Source: Magnetococcales bacterium (lineage in GTDB: Bacteria; Pseudomonadota; Magnetococcia; Magnetococcales; JADFYX01). Taken from it: a stretch of 64,000 bases of DNA. Positions 23,709 through 33,337 of this stretch are shown one piece after another. Made by a program: the position numbers and the translations under genes. The notes below the pieces were generated by a model. The model worked only from the letters and a program-made list of their open reading frames with translations. It made no database searches and was not told the DNA's origin. The stretch lies in NCBI GenBank assembly GCA_002753565.1, contig PEAM01000020.1, forward strand, positions 1 through 64,000. The letters run 5' to 3'. Numbering within the stretch: position 1 is the first letter of the stretch; every line of letters begins with the position of its first letter.

Positions 23709-24571
23709 AAAAGGGAATGAGTTCGGGACTAATGGTCCTCATTGTAGCGGGATTGGTGATTCTTTCCCAGTCGGTCTATACCGTCCACCAAATTGAACAG
23801 GCCATTGTCATTCAGTTGGGTCAGCTTGTTGGCTCCAGCACGGAACCAGGCCTGCATTTCAAGCTGCCTCTCATCCAAGAAGTTCACAAGTTTGACAAGC
23901 GGCTTCTGGTCTTTGACCAAGACCCGCAAGAGATCCTCTCATCGGACAAAAAGAACCTGAAAGTGGATAACTACGCCCGCTGGCGTATTGTTGATCCCCT
24001 CAAATTTTATCAAACCGTTCGTAACGAAGCGGGAGCCAGTGCCCGTCTGAACGATATCATTTACTCTAACATTCGTGAGGTACTGGGCCAATCCACCATG
24101 ATGGAAATTGTCGCAGGAACCCGGATGGAGCTCCGGGAGCGTATTCGCAGCAAAGCCAGCCTGCAGGCCTCCAAATATGGTATCGAGATTGTCGATGTCC
24201 GCATTAAACGTACCGACCTTCCACCAGAAAACTCTAAAGCGGTGTTCCGTCGGATGCAGACCGAGCGGGAGCGTCAGGCCAAACAGTATCGGGCGGAAGG
24301 ACAAGAGGAGGCTGTTAAAATTCGTGCCAGAGCTGACCGGGAGAGAGAGGTCACCTTGGCCGAAGCCTATAGAACAGCGCAAGAGTTGAGAGGTAATGGC
24401 GACGCAGAGTCAACTCGCATCTATGCGGAGGCCGTTACCCAAGACACCAAGTTCTATAAATTCAAAAGAACCTTGGAGGCCTATGGAAAAGTTTTTGCGG
24501 AGGACACAACGGTCGTGTTAGAGCCAAAAGGCTTTTTCAAGTTTCTTCAGAACCCCGATCTGACCGACTGA
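23705..24571 (+). CDS. hflC: FtsH modulator HflC (SPFH/prohibitin family)
   Basis: Partner of HflK in the periplasm-facing cage around FtsH. The 288-residue protein has a membrane helix at about 8-26, then an SPFH domain opening with VYTVHQIEQAIVIQLGQ and ELRERIRSKAS in the middle, and a long helical arm with RTDLPPENSKAVFRRM, ERERQAKQYRAEGQEEA. Size and order match HflC. It overlaps hflK by 4 bases, and a DUF2065 gene follows within 2 bases, an arrangement also known from gammaproteobacteria. Confidence 0.95.
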   Translation: MKKGMSSGLMVLIVAGLVILSQSVYTVHQIEQAIVIQLGQLVGSSTEPGLHFKLPLIQEVHKFDKRLLVFDQDPQEILSSDKKNLKVDNYARWRIVDPLKFYQTVRNEAGASARLNDIIYSNIREVLGQSTMMEIVAGTRMELRERIRSKASLQASKYGIEIVDVRIKRTDLPPENSKAVFRRMQTERERQAKQYRAEGQEEAVKIRARADREREVTLAEAYRTAQELRGNGDAESTRIYAEAVTQDTKFYKFKRTLEAYGKVFAEDTTVVLEPKGFFKFLQNPDLTD

Positions 24572-24572
24572 G

Positions 24573-24758
24573 GTGAATGATTTTTTGACGGCGATGGGGC
24601 TGGTCCTGATTTTTGAAGGCATGCCCTACTTCATCGCACCGGGTCGCATGCGGGTGTGGGTTTTGCAGGTTGCCAGACTCCCGGATGCCACCTTGAGAAA
24701 AACAGGATTGATTCTCATGCTTTTCGGACTGCTGACGATTTATCTGGTTCGCTCCTGA
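24573..24758 (+). CDS. DUF2065 small membrane protein (YjeT family)
   Basis: A 61-residue protein with two membrane helices (about 4-22 and 42-59) separated by a basic loop with GRMRVW and LPDATLRKTG, the DUF2065 pattern. GTG 24573 is the likely start, 1 base after the hflC stop; an internal ATG would delete part of the first helix. The family is regularly found after hflC, and a link with the HflKC-FtsH complex is inferred from that neighbourhood only. Its stop overlaps the start of the DUF177 gene (TGATG). Confidence 0.8.
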   Translation: MNDFLTAMGLVLIFEGMPYFIAPGRMRVWVLQVARLPDATLRKTGLILMLFGLLTIYLVRS

Positions 24759-25321
24759 TGGTTGCCGAATTTTTGGAGAAAACCGACCTGCACCGGGATC
24801 TGAGCGGAGCCAGAATAGAGTTAGGCTCAGGAGGGAGAGATAGCTGGTCAATTATTGGCGTTCTCCCTCCTGAGAACCTTACCGAACTGAATCAAGAGGC
24901 TTTGGTTGTCACTCCGGCCCAGGTTGATATTGTCATAACAAAAGAGAAAACTCTCTGGCGGGTTGTGGGTGATCTGGAGGTTGGGCTCTCTCTTTGCTGC
25001 TCCCGATGTCTGGCCCCTTTTAGCCTTACCCTGACACTAGCCGTTGACCGCTTTTTCTCGGTAGGGCAAGATCCAGCCGAATCTTTTGGGCAGTCGGAGA
25101 TGGAAGAGGATATTGTCTATCTGGAGAGTGGCACTTTTGTAATACGTCGCTTTGCAGAAGAGGAGTTTATTTTGCTTCTTCCCATGACTCCCCTCTGCAA
25201 GCAAAACTGTCTTGGTCTCTGTCAACGTTGCGGCGTCGATATCAATCAAGAGCCGTGTGGCTGCCCGACGGTGGAGAAAGAGAACCCTTTTTCGGTATTG
25301 GGCACGATAAAATTAAGTTAA
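24758..25321 (+). CDS. yceD: DUF177 (YceD-like) protein
   Basis: A 187-residue cytoplasmic protein of the DUF177 family, encoded directly before rpmF as in most bacteria; the family is linked to 23S rRNA or large-subunit assembly. The conserved CCSRCLAPF (zinc-ribbon-like half near residue 77-85) and the second cysteine group [14 protein letters not shown] and CGC near the end support it. ATG 24758 overlaps the upstream stop (TGATG); the longer frame upstream only reads through the DUF2065 gene. It is followed 91 bases later by rpmF. Confidence 0.85.
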   Translation: MVAEFLEKTDLHRDLSGARIELGSGGRDSWSIIGVLPPENLTELNQEALVVTPAQVDIVITKEKTLWRVVGDLEVGLSLCCSRCLAPFSLTLTLAVDRFFSVGQDPAESFGQSEMEEDIVYLESGTFVIRRFAEEEFILLLPMTPLCKQNCLGLCQRCGVDINQEPCGCPTVEKENPFSVLGTIKLS

Positions 25322-25412
25322 TCCACTTTTTTGGTTTTTTGTTGCGCAATCGGCAAACCCAAATCAACTACCTGAACTGTTCAACTTTTTTTGTTTTTTT
25401 AGGAGAAGTAAG

Positions 25413-25592
25413 ATGGCTGTACCAAAGAAAAAAATTTCCTCATCTCGCCGTGGTTCTCGCCGGTCCCACGATGCTCTAAAATCAGCGGCTCTCTCCACCT
25501 GCTCCAACTGCCAGGAGTCTGTCATGCCCCACCATGTCTGCCCCAAGTGTGGCTGGTACGATGGCCGTGAAGTTGTTGAGGTTGAGGACTAA
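25413..25592 (+). CDS. rpmF: Large-subunit ribosomal protein bL32
   Basis: A 59-residue basic protein, [20 protein letters not shown] at the start, with the paired zinc-binding cysteines CSNC (29-32 area) and CPKCG near residue 43-47. AGGAGA lies 7 bases before ATG 25413. The DUF177-rpmF-plsX-fabH order is a classical one that links ribosome assembly with fatty acid synthesis. All four cysteines are kept, so this is the zinc-containing form. Confidence 0.96.
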   Translation: MAVPKKKISSSRRGSRRSHDALKSAALSTCSNCQESVMPHHVCPKCGWYDGREVVEVED

Positions 25593-25639
25593 ACCCCTTC
25601 CCCTTTTTTGCTCTATCTAAGTAGAGGATCTCCTTTTTT

Positions 25640-26635
25640 GTGACCATTCGAATTGCCCTAGATGCCATGGGAGGGGATAACGCCCCGGCCTCCGTCGTTG
25701 AAGGCGCACTCATGGCCTGCAAGCAAAATCCCAAGGTCAGGTTTATCCTGGTTGGCCAAGAAGAGAAGCTTCAACGGGAGTTGGACCGTTTGGCCTACAA
25801 GGGAGATCAACTCTCAATCCATCCGGCTACCCAGGTGGTCGGCATGGGAGAAAAACCGGCCATTGCTCTACGAAAAAAAAAGGACTCCTCCATGCGGGTT
25901 GGCTGTAATCTGGTCAAATCTGGTGAGGTGGATGCCTTGGTTTCAGCCGGCAACTCCGGAGCATTGATGGCGACGGCTCGGTATGTCTTGAAAATGTTAC
26001 CCGGCATCGACCGTCCTGCCATGGCCTCCAACGTCCCCTCCATTACCGGCCAGACCTTGATGTTGGATCTGGGAGCCAATGTCGACTGCAGTGCAGAGAA
26101 CCTCTGTCAGTTTGCCGTGATGGGTGAGGTCTATGCCTCCTCGGTGGAAGGGCTGAAAAATCCTCGTGTTGGACTGCTCAATATTGGTGAAGAGGATGTG
26201 AAGGGGAATGAAGTGGTCAAAGAGGCGGGTGAACGGCTGAAAAAAGAGGGTAGTAAATGGTTTATTGGCAACGTGGAGGCGACCGATATTTTTCAGGGCG
26301 GTGTCGATGTGGTTGTCTGTGACGGTTTTGTCGGCAATGTCAGCCTGAAAACCACGGAGGGGGTCGCTAAAATGTTGATCCACTTTTTAAAAGAGTCTTT
26401 CTCCGAGTCCTGGCTCTCAAAATTGCGCTATCTGGTTGCCCGCCCCTCTCTTAAAAAATTCAGAGACCGTTTTGACCCAAGAGCCTACAACGGTGCCATG
26501 TTGCTGGGACTCAACGGTGTAGTCGTCAAAAGCCATGGGGGTGCCGATGGCTTTGCCTTTGCCCATGCCACTCAAACGGCAATCGATCTGGTTGCAGGCC
26601 AAGTTAATGAAAAAATTCAGAGAAACCTCACCTAA
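25640..26635 (+). CDS. plsX: Phosphate acyltransferase PlsX
   Basis: Makes acyl-phosphate from acyl-ACP for phosphatidic acid synthesis, at the inner face of the membrane. The 331-residue product begins IRIALDAMGGDNAP, the family hallmark, and continues with GNSGALMATA and DLGANVDCSAENLCQFA. GTG 25640 is the likely start; AGAGGA is about 12 bases upstream, slightly far. The stop TAA shares a base with the fabH start (TAATG), so the two are translationally coupled. Confidence 0.95.
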   Translation: MTIRIALDAMGGDNAPASVVEGALMACKQNPKVRFILVGQEEKLQRELDRLAYKGDQLSIHPATQVVGMGEKPAIALRKKKDSSMRVGCNLVKSGEVDALVSAGNSGALMATARYVLKMLPGIDRPAMASNVPSITGQTLMLDLGANVDCSAENLCQFAVMGEVYASSVEGLKNPRVGLLNIGEEDVKGNEVVKEAGERLKKEGSKWFIGNVEATDIFQGGVDVVVCDGFVGNVSLKTTEGVAKMLIHFLKESFSESWLSKLRYLVARPSLKKFRDRFDPRAYNGAMLLGLNGVVVKSHGGADGFAFAHATQTAIDLVAGQVNEKIQRNLT

Positions 26636-27633
26636 TGGAACAACTGACCTCTCACATCATCGGTACCGGCTCCTATCTTCCTGAAAAACGTCTGACCAAT
26701 GCCGATCTTTCTCAAATGGTCGACACCACCGAAGAGTGGATTTTTTCCCGGACCGGCATCCGAGAACGTCGCATTGCGGCCCCTGGCGAGCTAACCTCTG
26801 ATCTGGCCGTAGAAGCCGCCAAGCGGGCTTTGGACGCGGCAGATCTGCCGGCCGACCAGTTGGATCTGATTATTCTGGCCACCACCACTGGTGACCTTCT
26901 CTACCCGGCTACGGCGACCATTGTTCAGCATAAACTGGGTATTTCTGCCACCAACATTCCCGCCTTCGACATCCAGGCGGTCTGTAGTGGTTTCATGTTT
27001 GCTCTCTCCACGGCGGATGCCTATATTCGCTCTGGTCTGGCCCGACGTATTCTGGTTATTGGCGCTGAGACCAACTCTCGTATTATCGACTGGAGCGACC
27101 GGGGAACCTGCATTCTGTTTGGTGACGGTGCTGGTGCGGTTGTTGTAGAGGCCGCAGCAAAGAGCGCTTCGGGATCCACTATTCTCTCCACTCATATTCA
27201 CAGTGACGGCGCCCATTGCGACCTTCTCCAGACCACCGGTGGTATCTCAAGCGGTCCACCAGAAGGACAAAAGGGGCCTGGCCTGGGGTTTGTCTCCATG
27301 CGGGGCAACGAGGTGTACAAACAGGCGGTCAAGGCTCTGGGACAGATTGTTGACAAAACCTTGGAAGCCAACCAGTTACAACGTGAACAACTCGACTGGC
27401 TGGTTCCCCACCAAGCCAATATTCGCATCATACAGAGCACAGCAAAACGGCTCAAGATGGATATTAAACAGGTTGTTCTCACCGTCGAGCAACACGGCAA
27501 CACCTCCGCGGCCAGCGTGCCTCTGGCCTTGGATGAGGCCGTTCGTGATGGTCGCATCCAAGCAGGCCAACTTATTCTTCTAGAGGCCTTTGGAGCTGGC
27601 TTTACCTGGGGTTCTGCCTTGATTCGCTGGTAA
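26635..27633 (+). CDS. fabH: 3-oxoacyl-ACP synthase III
   Basis: Starts fatty acid synthesis by condensing acetyl-CoA with malonyl-ACP. The 332-residue protein keeps the catalytic triad Cys117 (IQAVCSGF), His259 (VPHQANIR) and Asn289 (HGNTSAAS). N-terminal EEWIFSRTGIRERR is the CoA-binding signature. It is coupled to plsX upstream. Usually fabD and fabG follow, but here a 590-base non-coding region follows instead, so the rest of the fab cluster is elsewhere. Confidence 0.96.
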   Translation: MEQLTSHIIGTGSYLPEKRLTNADLSQMVDTTEEWIFSRTGIRERRIAAPGELTSDLAVEAAKRALDAADLPADQLDLIILATTTGDLLYPATATIVQHKLGISATNIPAFDIQAVCSGFMFALSTADAYIRSGLARRILVIGAETNSRIIDWSDRGTCILFGDGAGAVVVEAAAKSASGSTILSTHIHSDGAHCDLLQTTGGISSGPPEGQKGPGLGFVSMRGNEVYKQAVKALGQIVDKTLEANQLQREQLDWLVPHQANIRIIQSTAKRLKMDIKQVVLTVEQHGNTSAASVPLALDEAVRDGRIQAGQLILLEAFGAGFTWGSALIRW

Positions 27634-28222
27634 CCAACGCTTACCAAAATGGTCGAGATTCCAAACCGAATGGGTATCAGACTATTTCCGACGGTTACTT
27701 TCTTCCATCATACCGGGTGATTCAATGCGTTGGCCAGGTGAGTGCCGACAACGGCCATTTTCAGGTTTAATGAAGGAGTTGGCCGCCTGAGGTTGGATAC
27801 CCAACTGTTTCATCCCTGTACCCTCTCTTTTCTTAGATACGCATACCGATCAAGCTCTCACTGTTATGGTTGATATAGTCAATTAAAACCAGATTTGGAC
27901 AATGGTTAAAGGCAAAGTCAACACCCTTGGGAGGCTTTGCAGGCCCCCAAACCCCCTCACTTTTAAAAATACAAACAAAAGCAAAGTCATAGGCTTAAAA
28001 TCTTGGGCACTTCCCAGACCCATCCGCAATCGTATTGTACAAATTTGGTTTGAAATCTCTATAAACAGACAACAAAACCAACCAAGGATAAAGAGGTTGT
28101 TGCCAACCTGCATTAAAATGATACAATAAACGAAAGTCTGAATAGGAGCCTTCATTGATCGACATGGTATCATCCAACGTCCAGATACCGTCTGTTTTTT
28201 AAGTGTTTTTGGAGAGTAGATT
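27634..28222. other. Intergenic region with remnants of repeat elements
   Basis: No coding region is convincing; short frames on both strands lack starts with ribosome binding sites. A Gly-Cys-rich stem-like stretch GGGAGGCTTTGCAGGCCCCC at 27929-27948 looks like a dispersed intergenic repeat. Bases 28037-28070 share about 25 positions with 4215-4246. GGTATC (28166-28171) pairs with GATACC (28184-28189), followed 5 bases later by TTTTTT, which may be a weak terminator or attenuator ahead of the gene at 28223. The region may be the decayed remains of a mobile element. Confidence 0.35.
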
Positions 28223-28831
28223 ATGATCATCAACACCTATAATACGTTTGCCCACAACGTTTTAAACAGCCGCCAGCCGGCCCAAAAATATTCCACCACT
28301 TCCAGTAATCCCTTACTGCATAGCACACCGGAAGCCCTAACTTTTCAGTTGATCGATGCCCTGGACTCCAACAGTTCGGGCGGTCTTGGTCACTTTGAGA
28401 GTGGCCTGAATAACGGCCATTTTTCTCAGGTAGACCAAACCAGCGAGGAAGAGGTCGGTTTCAAGGATTTGACCGATCGTATCGCAAATGAGCGTAACAG
28501 CTATGTGGAGCTTCTGTTTATCCATTCGCCGTTTTCTGCCTTTAAAGCCCTCTCCGAAGAGGGGTTTGCACAGATGATCTCGGCTGATTCCGAGGGTAAC
28601 ACCTTGATGGAGACGGCGTTTAAAACGCAAGACAGGTCCAATTTTCAAAAATTCTCAGCTCTGAACCAAAACCTGCTCTATCACACTCTGCTCAATCCGG
28701 CACAGCCCCAACTCCCCCCAACCGAGACAGAAAGCGGCGAAACGGCTGAGATACCCCAGGAGTCTGCTCCTGACCTCTTTGAGATCATTGCCACCCTAAA
28801 AGAGCAGGAGATTCTCGCTCTTACCCCCTGA
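28223..28831 (+). CDS. Hypothetical acidic protein, 202 residues
   Basis: An acidic soluble protein from ATG 28223 with GGAGAG 7 bases upstream. No family is recognised. The N-terminal 70 residues are Ser/Asn/Gln-rich and probably disordered; the central part (about 75-155) is helical and charged; the C-terminal 45 residues are rich in Pro, Thr and Glu, then end in a short helix. There are no cysteines and no signal peptide. It is followed 19 bases later by cobQ on the same strand, so the two may be co-transcribed, though no functional link is evident. The Ser/Asn-rich head and lack of motifs recall flagellar or surface-accessory proteins only loosely. Confidence 0.5.
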   Translation: MIINTYNTFAHNVLNSRQPAQKYSTTSSNPLLHSTPEALTFQLIDALDSNSSGGLGHFESGLNNGHFSQVDQTSEEEVGFKDLTDRIANERNSYVELLFIHSPFSAFKALSEEGFAQMISADSEGNTLMETAFKTQDRSNFQKFSALNQNLLYHTLLNPAQPQLPPTETESGETAEIPQESAPDLFEIIATLKEQEILALTP

Positions 28832-28850
28832 TTAGAAGGATCTCCCCCCT

Positions 28851-30332
28851 ATGGGCACCGCCCTGATGATTCAAGGGACCACATCGGATGCCGGCAAGAG
28901 TTTGGTGGTCACCGCTCTTTGCCGGATTCTGTTTCGCCGTCACATCCGGGTTGCCCCCTTCAAGCCTCAGAATATGGCACTTAATAGTGCCGTCACCCCT
29001 GAAGGTGGAGAGATTGGACGTGCCCAGGCTGTCCAAGCCCAGGCCTGTGGTCTTAAACCTCACACCGACATGAACCCCATTTTATTAAAGCCCAACTCCG
29101 ATAAAGCCGCTCAGGTTATTTTCCAAGGACACCCCATCGCCAACCAAGATGCCGTCACCTACCACCAAAGAAAGCCCCAACTCCTCTCTGAAGTCGCCAA
29201 AACTTTTCACTCTCTTTTAAGTCGATATGATCATGTTATCGTGGAAGGGGCCGGCAGTCCTGCAGAGATTAACCTGCGCCAAAATGATATTGCCAACATG
29301 GGATTTGCCGAAAAGGTGGACTGTCCGGTCATTCTAGTTGGCGATATTGATAGAGGCGGTGTCTTTGCCCAGTTTGTCGGCACACTGGCCCTGCTCTCCC
29401 CTGCAGAACAAGATCGAATCAAGGGATTTATCATTAATAAATTTCGAGGTGATATTGCTCTCCTCAAGCCGGGATTAACCTGGTTGGAAGAGCGAACCGG
29501 GAAGCCTGTGCTGGGTGTTCTGCACTATATGCCAGGACTATTCCTAGCATCTGAAGACAGTTTTTTCGATACAAACAAACAAGTTAACCATGATCCCGAA
29601 CGGGTACGGGTAGCCATCCCCCGCCTTCCTCGCATCAGCAACCATACCGACTTTGATCCCTTACGAATACATCCTCAAGTTGAGTTGATCTGGGTTGAGG
29701 AGGCGCAGTCAATCCCCCCAGCAGATCTCATCATATTGCCTGGCAGCAAAAGCACCCGTGCTGATCTGGCATGGCTGAAAAAAAGAGGCTGGCCTGATGG
29801 TATCAATCGGCATTTGCGTTATGGCGGCAAGCTGATGGGAATCTGTGGGGGCTTTCAAATGTTGGGAGAAAAGCTGGATGATTCCGATGGCGTTGAAGGG
29901 TTGCCTGGACAAACTGACGGCTTGGCTCTGCTTGCCATGCATACCCATTTTAAAGACAATAAAAAACTGACCAATAGCCAGGGGAAGTTGATGCTGGCAA
30001 AAAAGCCGCCGGTGTTGGGGTATGAAATTCATATGGGCGAGTCTGCTGGCCCAGCCCTGGAACATCCGGCCCTAATCCTGGAGGGAAAACCCCACGGTGC
30101 CCTCTCCCCAGATCAGCAGATTATGGGCCACTATCTACACGGTATCTTTGACCACCCCGACGCCCTGCAGGCCCTGCTTGACTGGGCTGGAATGAAGAAG
30201 GCCAAAAGAGTGGATTTAGCCCAAGAGCAGGAACATACTTTCGATCGGCTGGCTGACAACTTTGAAGAGCAGATCGACATGAAACAGATCGATACCCTGC
30301 TCTCCCTACCAAACAGCCCAAAAAAAAAATGA
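28851..30332 (+). CDS. cobQ: Cobyric acid synthase
   Basis: Amidates four side chains of adenosylcobyrinic a,c-diamide using glutamine and ATP, late in cobalamin synthesis. The 493-residue product has the full two-domain layout: N-terminal dethiobiotin-synthetase-like ATPase with GTTSDAGKS (9-17), and [12 protein letters not shown] near 125-136; C-terminal glutamine amidotransferase with the catalytic Cys332 in [10 protein letters not shown] and His430 in HGIFDHP. AAGGA lies 10 bases before ATG 28851. No other cobalamin gene is nearby, so it is isolated from its pathway; the two radical SAM proteins in the window may be consumers of B12, an inference. Confidence 0.95.
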   Translation: MGTALMIQGTTSDAGKSLVVTALCRILFRRHIRVAPFKPQNMALNSAVTPEGGEIGRAQAVQAQACGLKPHTDMNPILLKPNSDKAAQVIFQGHPIANQDAVTYHQRKPQLLSEVAKTFHSLLSRYDHVIVEGAGSPAEINLRQNDIANMGFAEKVDCPVILVGDIDRGGVFAQFVGTLALLSPAEQDRIKGFIINKFRGDIALLKPGLTWLEERTGKPVLGVLHYMPGLFLASEDSFFDTNKQVNHDPERVRVAIPRLPRISNHTDFDPLRIHPQVELIWVEEAQSIPPADLIILPGSKSTRADLAWLKKRGWPDGINRHLRYGGKLMGICGGFQMLGEKLDDSDGVEGLPGQTDGLALLAMHTHFKDNKKLTNSQGKLMLAKKPPVLGYEIHMGESAGPALEHPALILEGKPHGALSPDQQIMGHYLHGIFDHPDALQALLDWAGMKKAKRVDLAQEQEHTFDRLADNFEEQIDMKQIDTLLSLPNSPKKK

Positions 30333-30369
30333 CAAGGAGGAAGCAACTGTTTTGGCAGGATAGCCTCCT
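30320..30369 (-). terminator. Probable intrinsic terminator of creA
   Basis: Read on the minus strand after the creA stop: AGGAGG, a 23-base loop, CCTCCT (30335-30340 and 30364-30369 on the plus strand), a 5-base spacer, then about ten T (the A-run inside the cobQ end, 30320-30329). The loop is long, so the call is moderate. Confidence 0.45.
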
Positions 30370-30831
30370 CTATCTCTTCCATGGCATGATGGGCACGGTC
30401 GAAAGAGAGTTTTTAGCCGACCCATCAATCAATTTGTCACTGTAGGCAAGATAAACCAGCGTATGGCGTTTTTTATCGAAAAAACGCACGACATGCAGGG
30501 CTTTAAAAAGAATCGACGTATTTTTTGAAAACACCTCATCCCCCTCAATCAGTTCACCCTCAAAATGGATGGGCCCCACCTGCCGACAGGCAATGGAGGC
30601 GTTGGAGGGGTCCTCTGCCAACCCAATGCTTCCTTTGATGCCCCCTTTTTTTGCCCGGCTAATATGACAGGAAACACCGGCCACCTTGGGATCATCAAAA
30701 GCCTCAATCACAATTTTATCATTAGACCCCAGCAACTTGAAAACCGTACTGACACTGCCAATCTCCTCTCCAAAAGCCAGAGCAGGAAAGAGTAGAGCCA
30801 TGGAAAGAAAGAGTGCTTGTATTCGATTCAT
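30370..30831 (-). CDS. creA: CreA family periplasmic protein
   Basis: A 153-residue protein with a clear signal peptide (hydrophobic core LFLSMALLFPALAFG, cleavage near residue 22) and the CreA domain: EEIGSVSTVFKLLGSNDKIV, then EAFDDPKVAGVSCHISRA and the acidic GEVFSK-like DEVFSKNTS. CreA is a widely conserved periplasmic protein of unknown function. ATG 30831 (AAAGGTG 6 bases upstream) is preferred to the in-frame TTG at 30852, which lies inside the cysM stop region. It follows cysM by 17 bases, so it is probably co-transcribed. Confidence 0.85.
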   Translation of the reverse strand: MNRIQALFLSMALLFPALAFGEEIGSVSTVFKLLGSNDKIVIEAFDDPKVAGVSCHISRAKKGGIKGSIGLAEDPSNASIACRQVGPIHFEGELIEGDEVFSKNTSILFKALHVVRFFDKKRHTLVYLAYSDKLIDGSAKNSLSTVPIMPWKR

Positions 30832-30848
30832 AGCTGACACCTTTGTTA

Positions 30849-31769
30849 TCAAAGAAAAAGATCGGTAGAGAGATAACGATCACCCCGATCGGGTAAAATC
30901 GTGACAATGGTAGCCGCTTTGTCTGGGTCCAGCTCAGACGCCAGCGTCACCGCAGCAGCCAAAGCCCCACCCGCAGAATGACCGGCAAAAAGCCCCTCCT
31001 CTTGTGCCAACCGAAGGGTATACAACTTTGCCTCGGCCGCCGAGACATCCATCACTCGATCCACCCGACTGGGGTCAAAAATTTTAGGCAGATACGCCTT
31101 GGGCCAACGTCTAATGCCGGGAATTTTCGACTCCTCATCCGGGTGAACACCCACAATTTGAATAGCCGGATTTCTCTCTTTCAGGGCTCGAGAGACCCCC
31201 ATGATGGTTCCTGTCGTACCCATGGAGCTGACAAAATGGGTAATGGTTCCACCAGTCTGTTGCCAGATTTCCGGCCCGGTCCCCATCACATGGGCGGTCC
31301 AGTTATCCGGGTTGGAAAACTGGTCAAACAATATCCCCTCTCCCGCCGCCACCATCGCTCTTGCCCGATCGATGGTCCCTTCCATCCCCCCCTCCTCGGA
31401 GGTCAGTTCAATATCGGCACCATAGGCCGTCATGACGGCCCGTCGCTCGACTGTCATACTCTCCGGCATCACCAGGGTGATTTTATACCCCCTCCTGGCC
31501 GCCATCATGGCCAGAGCGATTCCGGTGTTGCCGCTGGTAGGCTCAATAATCCGCACCCCCTCCTTGAGATCTCCTCTTTTTTCTGCCCCCAAAAACATAA
31601 ACAGAGCCGCTCTATCCTTAACAGAACCACCGGGATTGTTCCCTTCCAGTTTGGCCATGATCTTAACATGAGGGGTATCACGACCTAATCGGGTCAACTC
31701 AACCAGGGGGGTGTTGCCAATGCTGGACTCTAATGTAGCCACGTCTTTTCTCTTTCCATCAATCGTCAT
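30849..31769 (-). CDS. cysM: Cysteine synthase B (O-acetylserine/thiosulfate-using)
   Basis: Makes cysteine or S-sulfocysteine from O-acetylserine with sulfide or thiosulfate, using PLP. The 306-residue enzyme keeps Lys51 in GGSVKDRAA as the Schiff-base lysine, PTSGNTG at 77-83 for substrate carboxylate, and GTTGT for the phosphate. The KIPGIRRWPKAYLPKIFD stretch (Arg-Arg-Trp) is typical of CysM rather than CysK, which favours use of thiosulfate. That fits an organism with sulfur metabolism, given the rhodanese and the sulfur-globule-like protein in this window. creA follows in the same direction. Confidence 0.92.
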   Translation of the reverse strand: MTIDGKRKDVATLESSIGNTPLVELTRLGRDTPHVKIMAKLEGNNPGGSVKDRAALFMFLGAEKRGDLKEGVRIIEPTSGNTGIALAMMAARRGYKITLVMPESMTVERRAVMTAYGADIELTSEEGGMEGTIDRARAMVAAGEGILFDQFSNPDNWTAHVMGTGPEIWQQTGGTITHFVSSMGTTGTIMGVSRALKERNPAIQIVGVHPDEESKIPGIRRWPKAYLPKIFDPSRVDRVMDVSAAEAKLYTLRLAQEEGLFAGHSAGGALAAAVTLASELDPDKAATIVTILPDRGDRYLSTDLFL

Positions 31770-31891
31770 AAACCAATAAAATAAACTGACTTTCCAATCA
31801 CTTTAACACTTTAAAAGTCCGTTTAACCACACTTTTTACAGATCCTGCATGATCTCTTTTCCCATCATGGGTTAAAGCGTAATCAATCACC
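31770..31891. other. Intergenic region between cysM and cheV terminator
   Basis: Short AT-rich stretch that must hold the cysM promoter on the minus strand. No clear boxes were found. Confidence 0.3.
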
Positions 31892-31925
31892 TAAAAAAAA
31901 TGCCTCCGTACAAAGGGAGGCATTT
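31892..31925 (-). terminator. Intrinsic terminator of cheV
   Basis: On the minus strand AAATGCCTCC pairs with GGAGGCATTT around a CTTTGTAC loop and is followed by TTTTTTTT. It lies about 75 bases after the cheV stop. Confidence 0.9.
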
Positions 31926-32000
31926 AAATCTTTAAACAGGCTCTAAGCAACCGTACCTGGTACAACCAACTACCCTTTGCAGGTTATAATAAATCGTCGT

Positions 32001-32936
32001 TTAGACAAGGGCAGCCATCTTGCTCAATATCAAGCCGGCAATGGCGTTGGGGTCATATTTGGGAATAAAATCATCGGCACCAATCTCCTGGGCTTTAACT
32101 TTATTGGACTGGTTGCTCATGGAGCTATGCAGAACCAGATGCACACTGCTGACGCGTGGGTCGGCATGCTGCTTGACCTTACGGGTAAAGGTGAAGCCAT
32201 CCATTCCCGGCATCTCGATATCAGAGACAATTAAACTGTAGATGGACCCCTCATCCGTCAAACTGCTTTCCAGACGATCAAAGGCTGGTTGAGCCCCGTC
32301 AAAGACATCATACTCAACACCCAACTTATCCAGAGTGGATGTCAGCAGCTTTTGCGCCGCTTTGGAGTCATCGATAACCAGTACTCTGAAGACCCCTTTT
32401 AGGTTCATCCCCTGGCCTTGCTTTAACAGGCTCTCTTCAATTTCATTATCGACACCAATAATTTCACCCAGCAGCTTTTCAATGTCCAGAATCTGGACCG
32501 CCTCACCATTCTCTTCGTAGGTGAGGGCCGTCAGATAGCCAGAACTCTGAATGCCAGAGCCCGGCCTCTGCACATCCCCCCAACTTTTATTGAGCAGCTT
32601 GTTGGGGCTGGTAACCATCAACCCTTGCGTCGTCCCGCTATACTCACAGACGATGATATAGCTTAAGCTGTTTCGATAATCCACCGGCGCCAACCCCAGA
32701 CCACACCCCAGGTCGATGACCGTAACAGCCTTGCCACGAAAGTCGATCGCTCCAACAATGGCCTTATGTGAGTTTGGCATGACAACCACATTACGCGGTG
32801 TCTCAATCACTTCGATGATTTTGAAGACATTGATACCATATTGTTGATTATCCGCCAGAAAAAAAGTCAGCATTTCCATCTGATTGGAAAATGCCAAGTT
32901 AGCCCTCCGGTCGACCTCTTCCATCATTTGATCCAT
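32001..32936 (-). CDS. cheV: Chemotaxis adaptor CheV (CheW-REC)
   Basis: Couples chemoreceptors to CheA and can be phosphorylated to adjust adaptation. The 311-residue protein has a CheW-like domain at about 18-165 (YGINVFKIIEVIETP, GAIDFRGKAVTVIDL) and a receiver domain at about 184-311 (VLVIDDSKAA, phosphoacceptor in IVSDIEMPGMDG, DDFIPKYDP). GAGGATG lies just before ATG 32936. It stands alone, with no chemoreceptor, CheA or flagellar gene nearby, and ends at its own terminator. Confidence 0.93.
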   Translation of the reverse strand: MDQMMEEVDRRANLAFSNQMEMLTFFLADNQQYGINVFKIIEVIETPRNVVVMPNSHKAIVGAIDFRGKAVTVIDLGCGLGLAPVDYRNSLSYIIVCEYSGTTQGLMVTSPNKLLNKSWGDVQRPGSGIQSSGYLTALTYEENGEAVQILDIEKLLGEIIGVDNEIEESLLKQGQGMNLKGVFRVLVIDDSKAAQKLLTSTLDKLGVEYDVFDGAQPAFDRLESSLTDEGSIYSLIVSDIEMPGMDGFTFTRKVKQHADPRVSSVHLVLHSSMSNQSNKVKAQEIGADDFIPKYDPNAIAGLILSKMAALV

Positions 32937-33337
32937 GCTTCATCCTCTCAATACGCGCAAGAGTAACTGGAAAATAATCTAAAAAAAAACAGGATAACAT
33001 AAAAAGCCACTTTAAACAGATCTGTTAAGCCAACCCTCTCTTTTTTCCACCCTCTCCACCTCTTGGTTTCCGCTCCTGCCCAGGGGAGGCAGAGCAATCA
33101 GGGTGCGATTGTCTTATCATCCTCAACATACCAGAAACCAATAAAACCTTAAAATACAACACTATAAAAAGCATTCTGACCTTATAAACCTGAGAGGGCC
33201 AGGGTGACAAATAAAAAAAAAATTAAATATAGCAGAAAATGGGTTGCGAAAAACCCGCCACACCATTAGTGTACCCCGGCCTGATGTTGAAGACGGCTTG
33301 CCAAATGCAAGAGCTCCCTACACAACGATCATGCCAA
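32937..33337. other. Intergenic region between cheV and tRNA-Glu
   Basis: No gene is supported. The stretch is AT-rich with purine/pyrimidine-skewed segments and must hold the divergent promoters of cheV and the tRNA. No recognisable boxes or hairpins were found beyond weak matches. Confidence 0.35.

Noticed and set aside
27883-28236. Minus-strand 117-codon frame after fabH, perhaps a transposase remnant
   Set aside because: No DDE or other transposase motif could be seen, and the composition looks non-coding.
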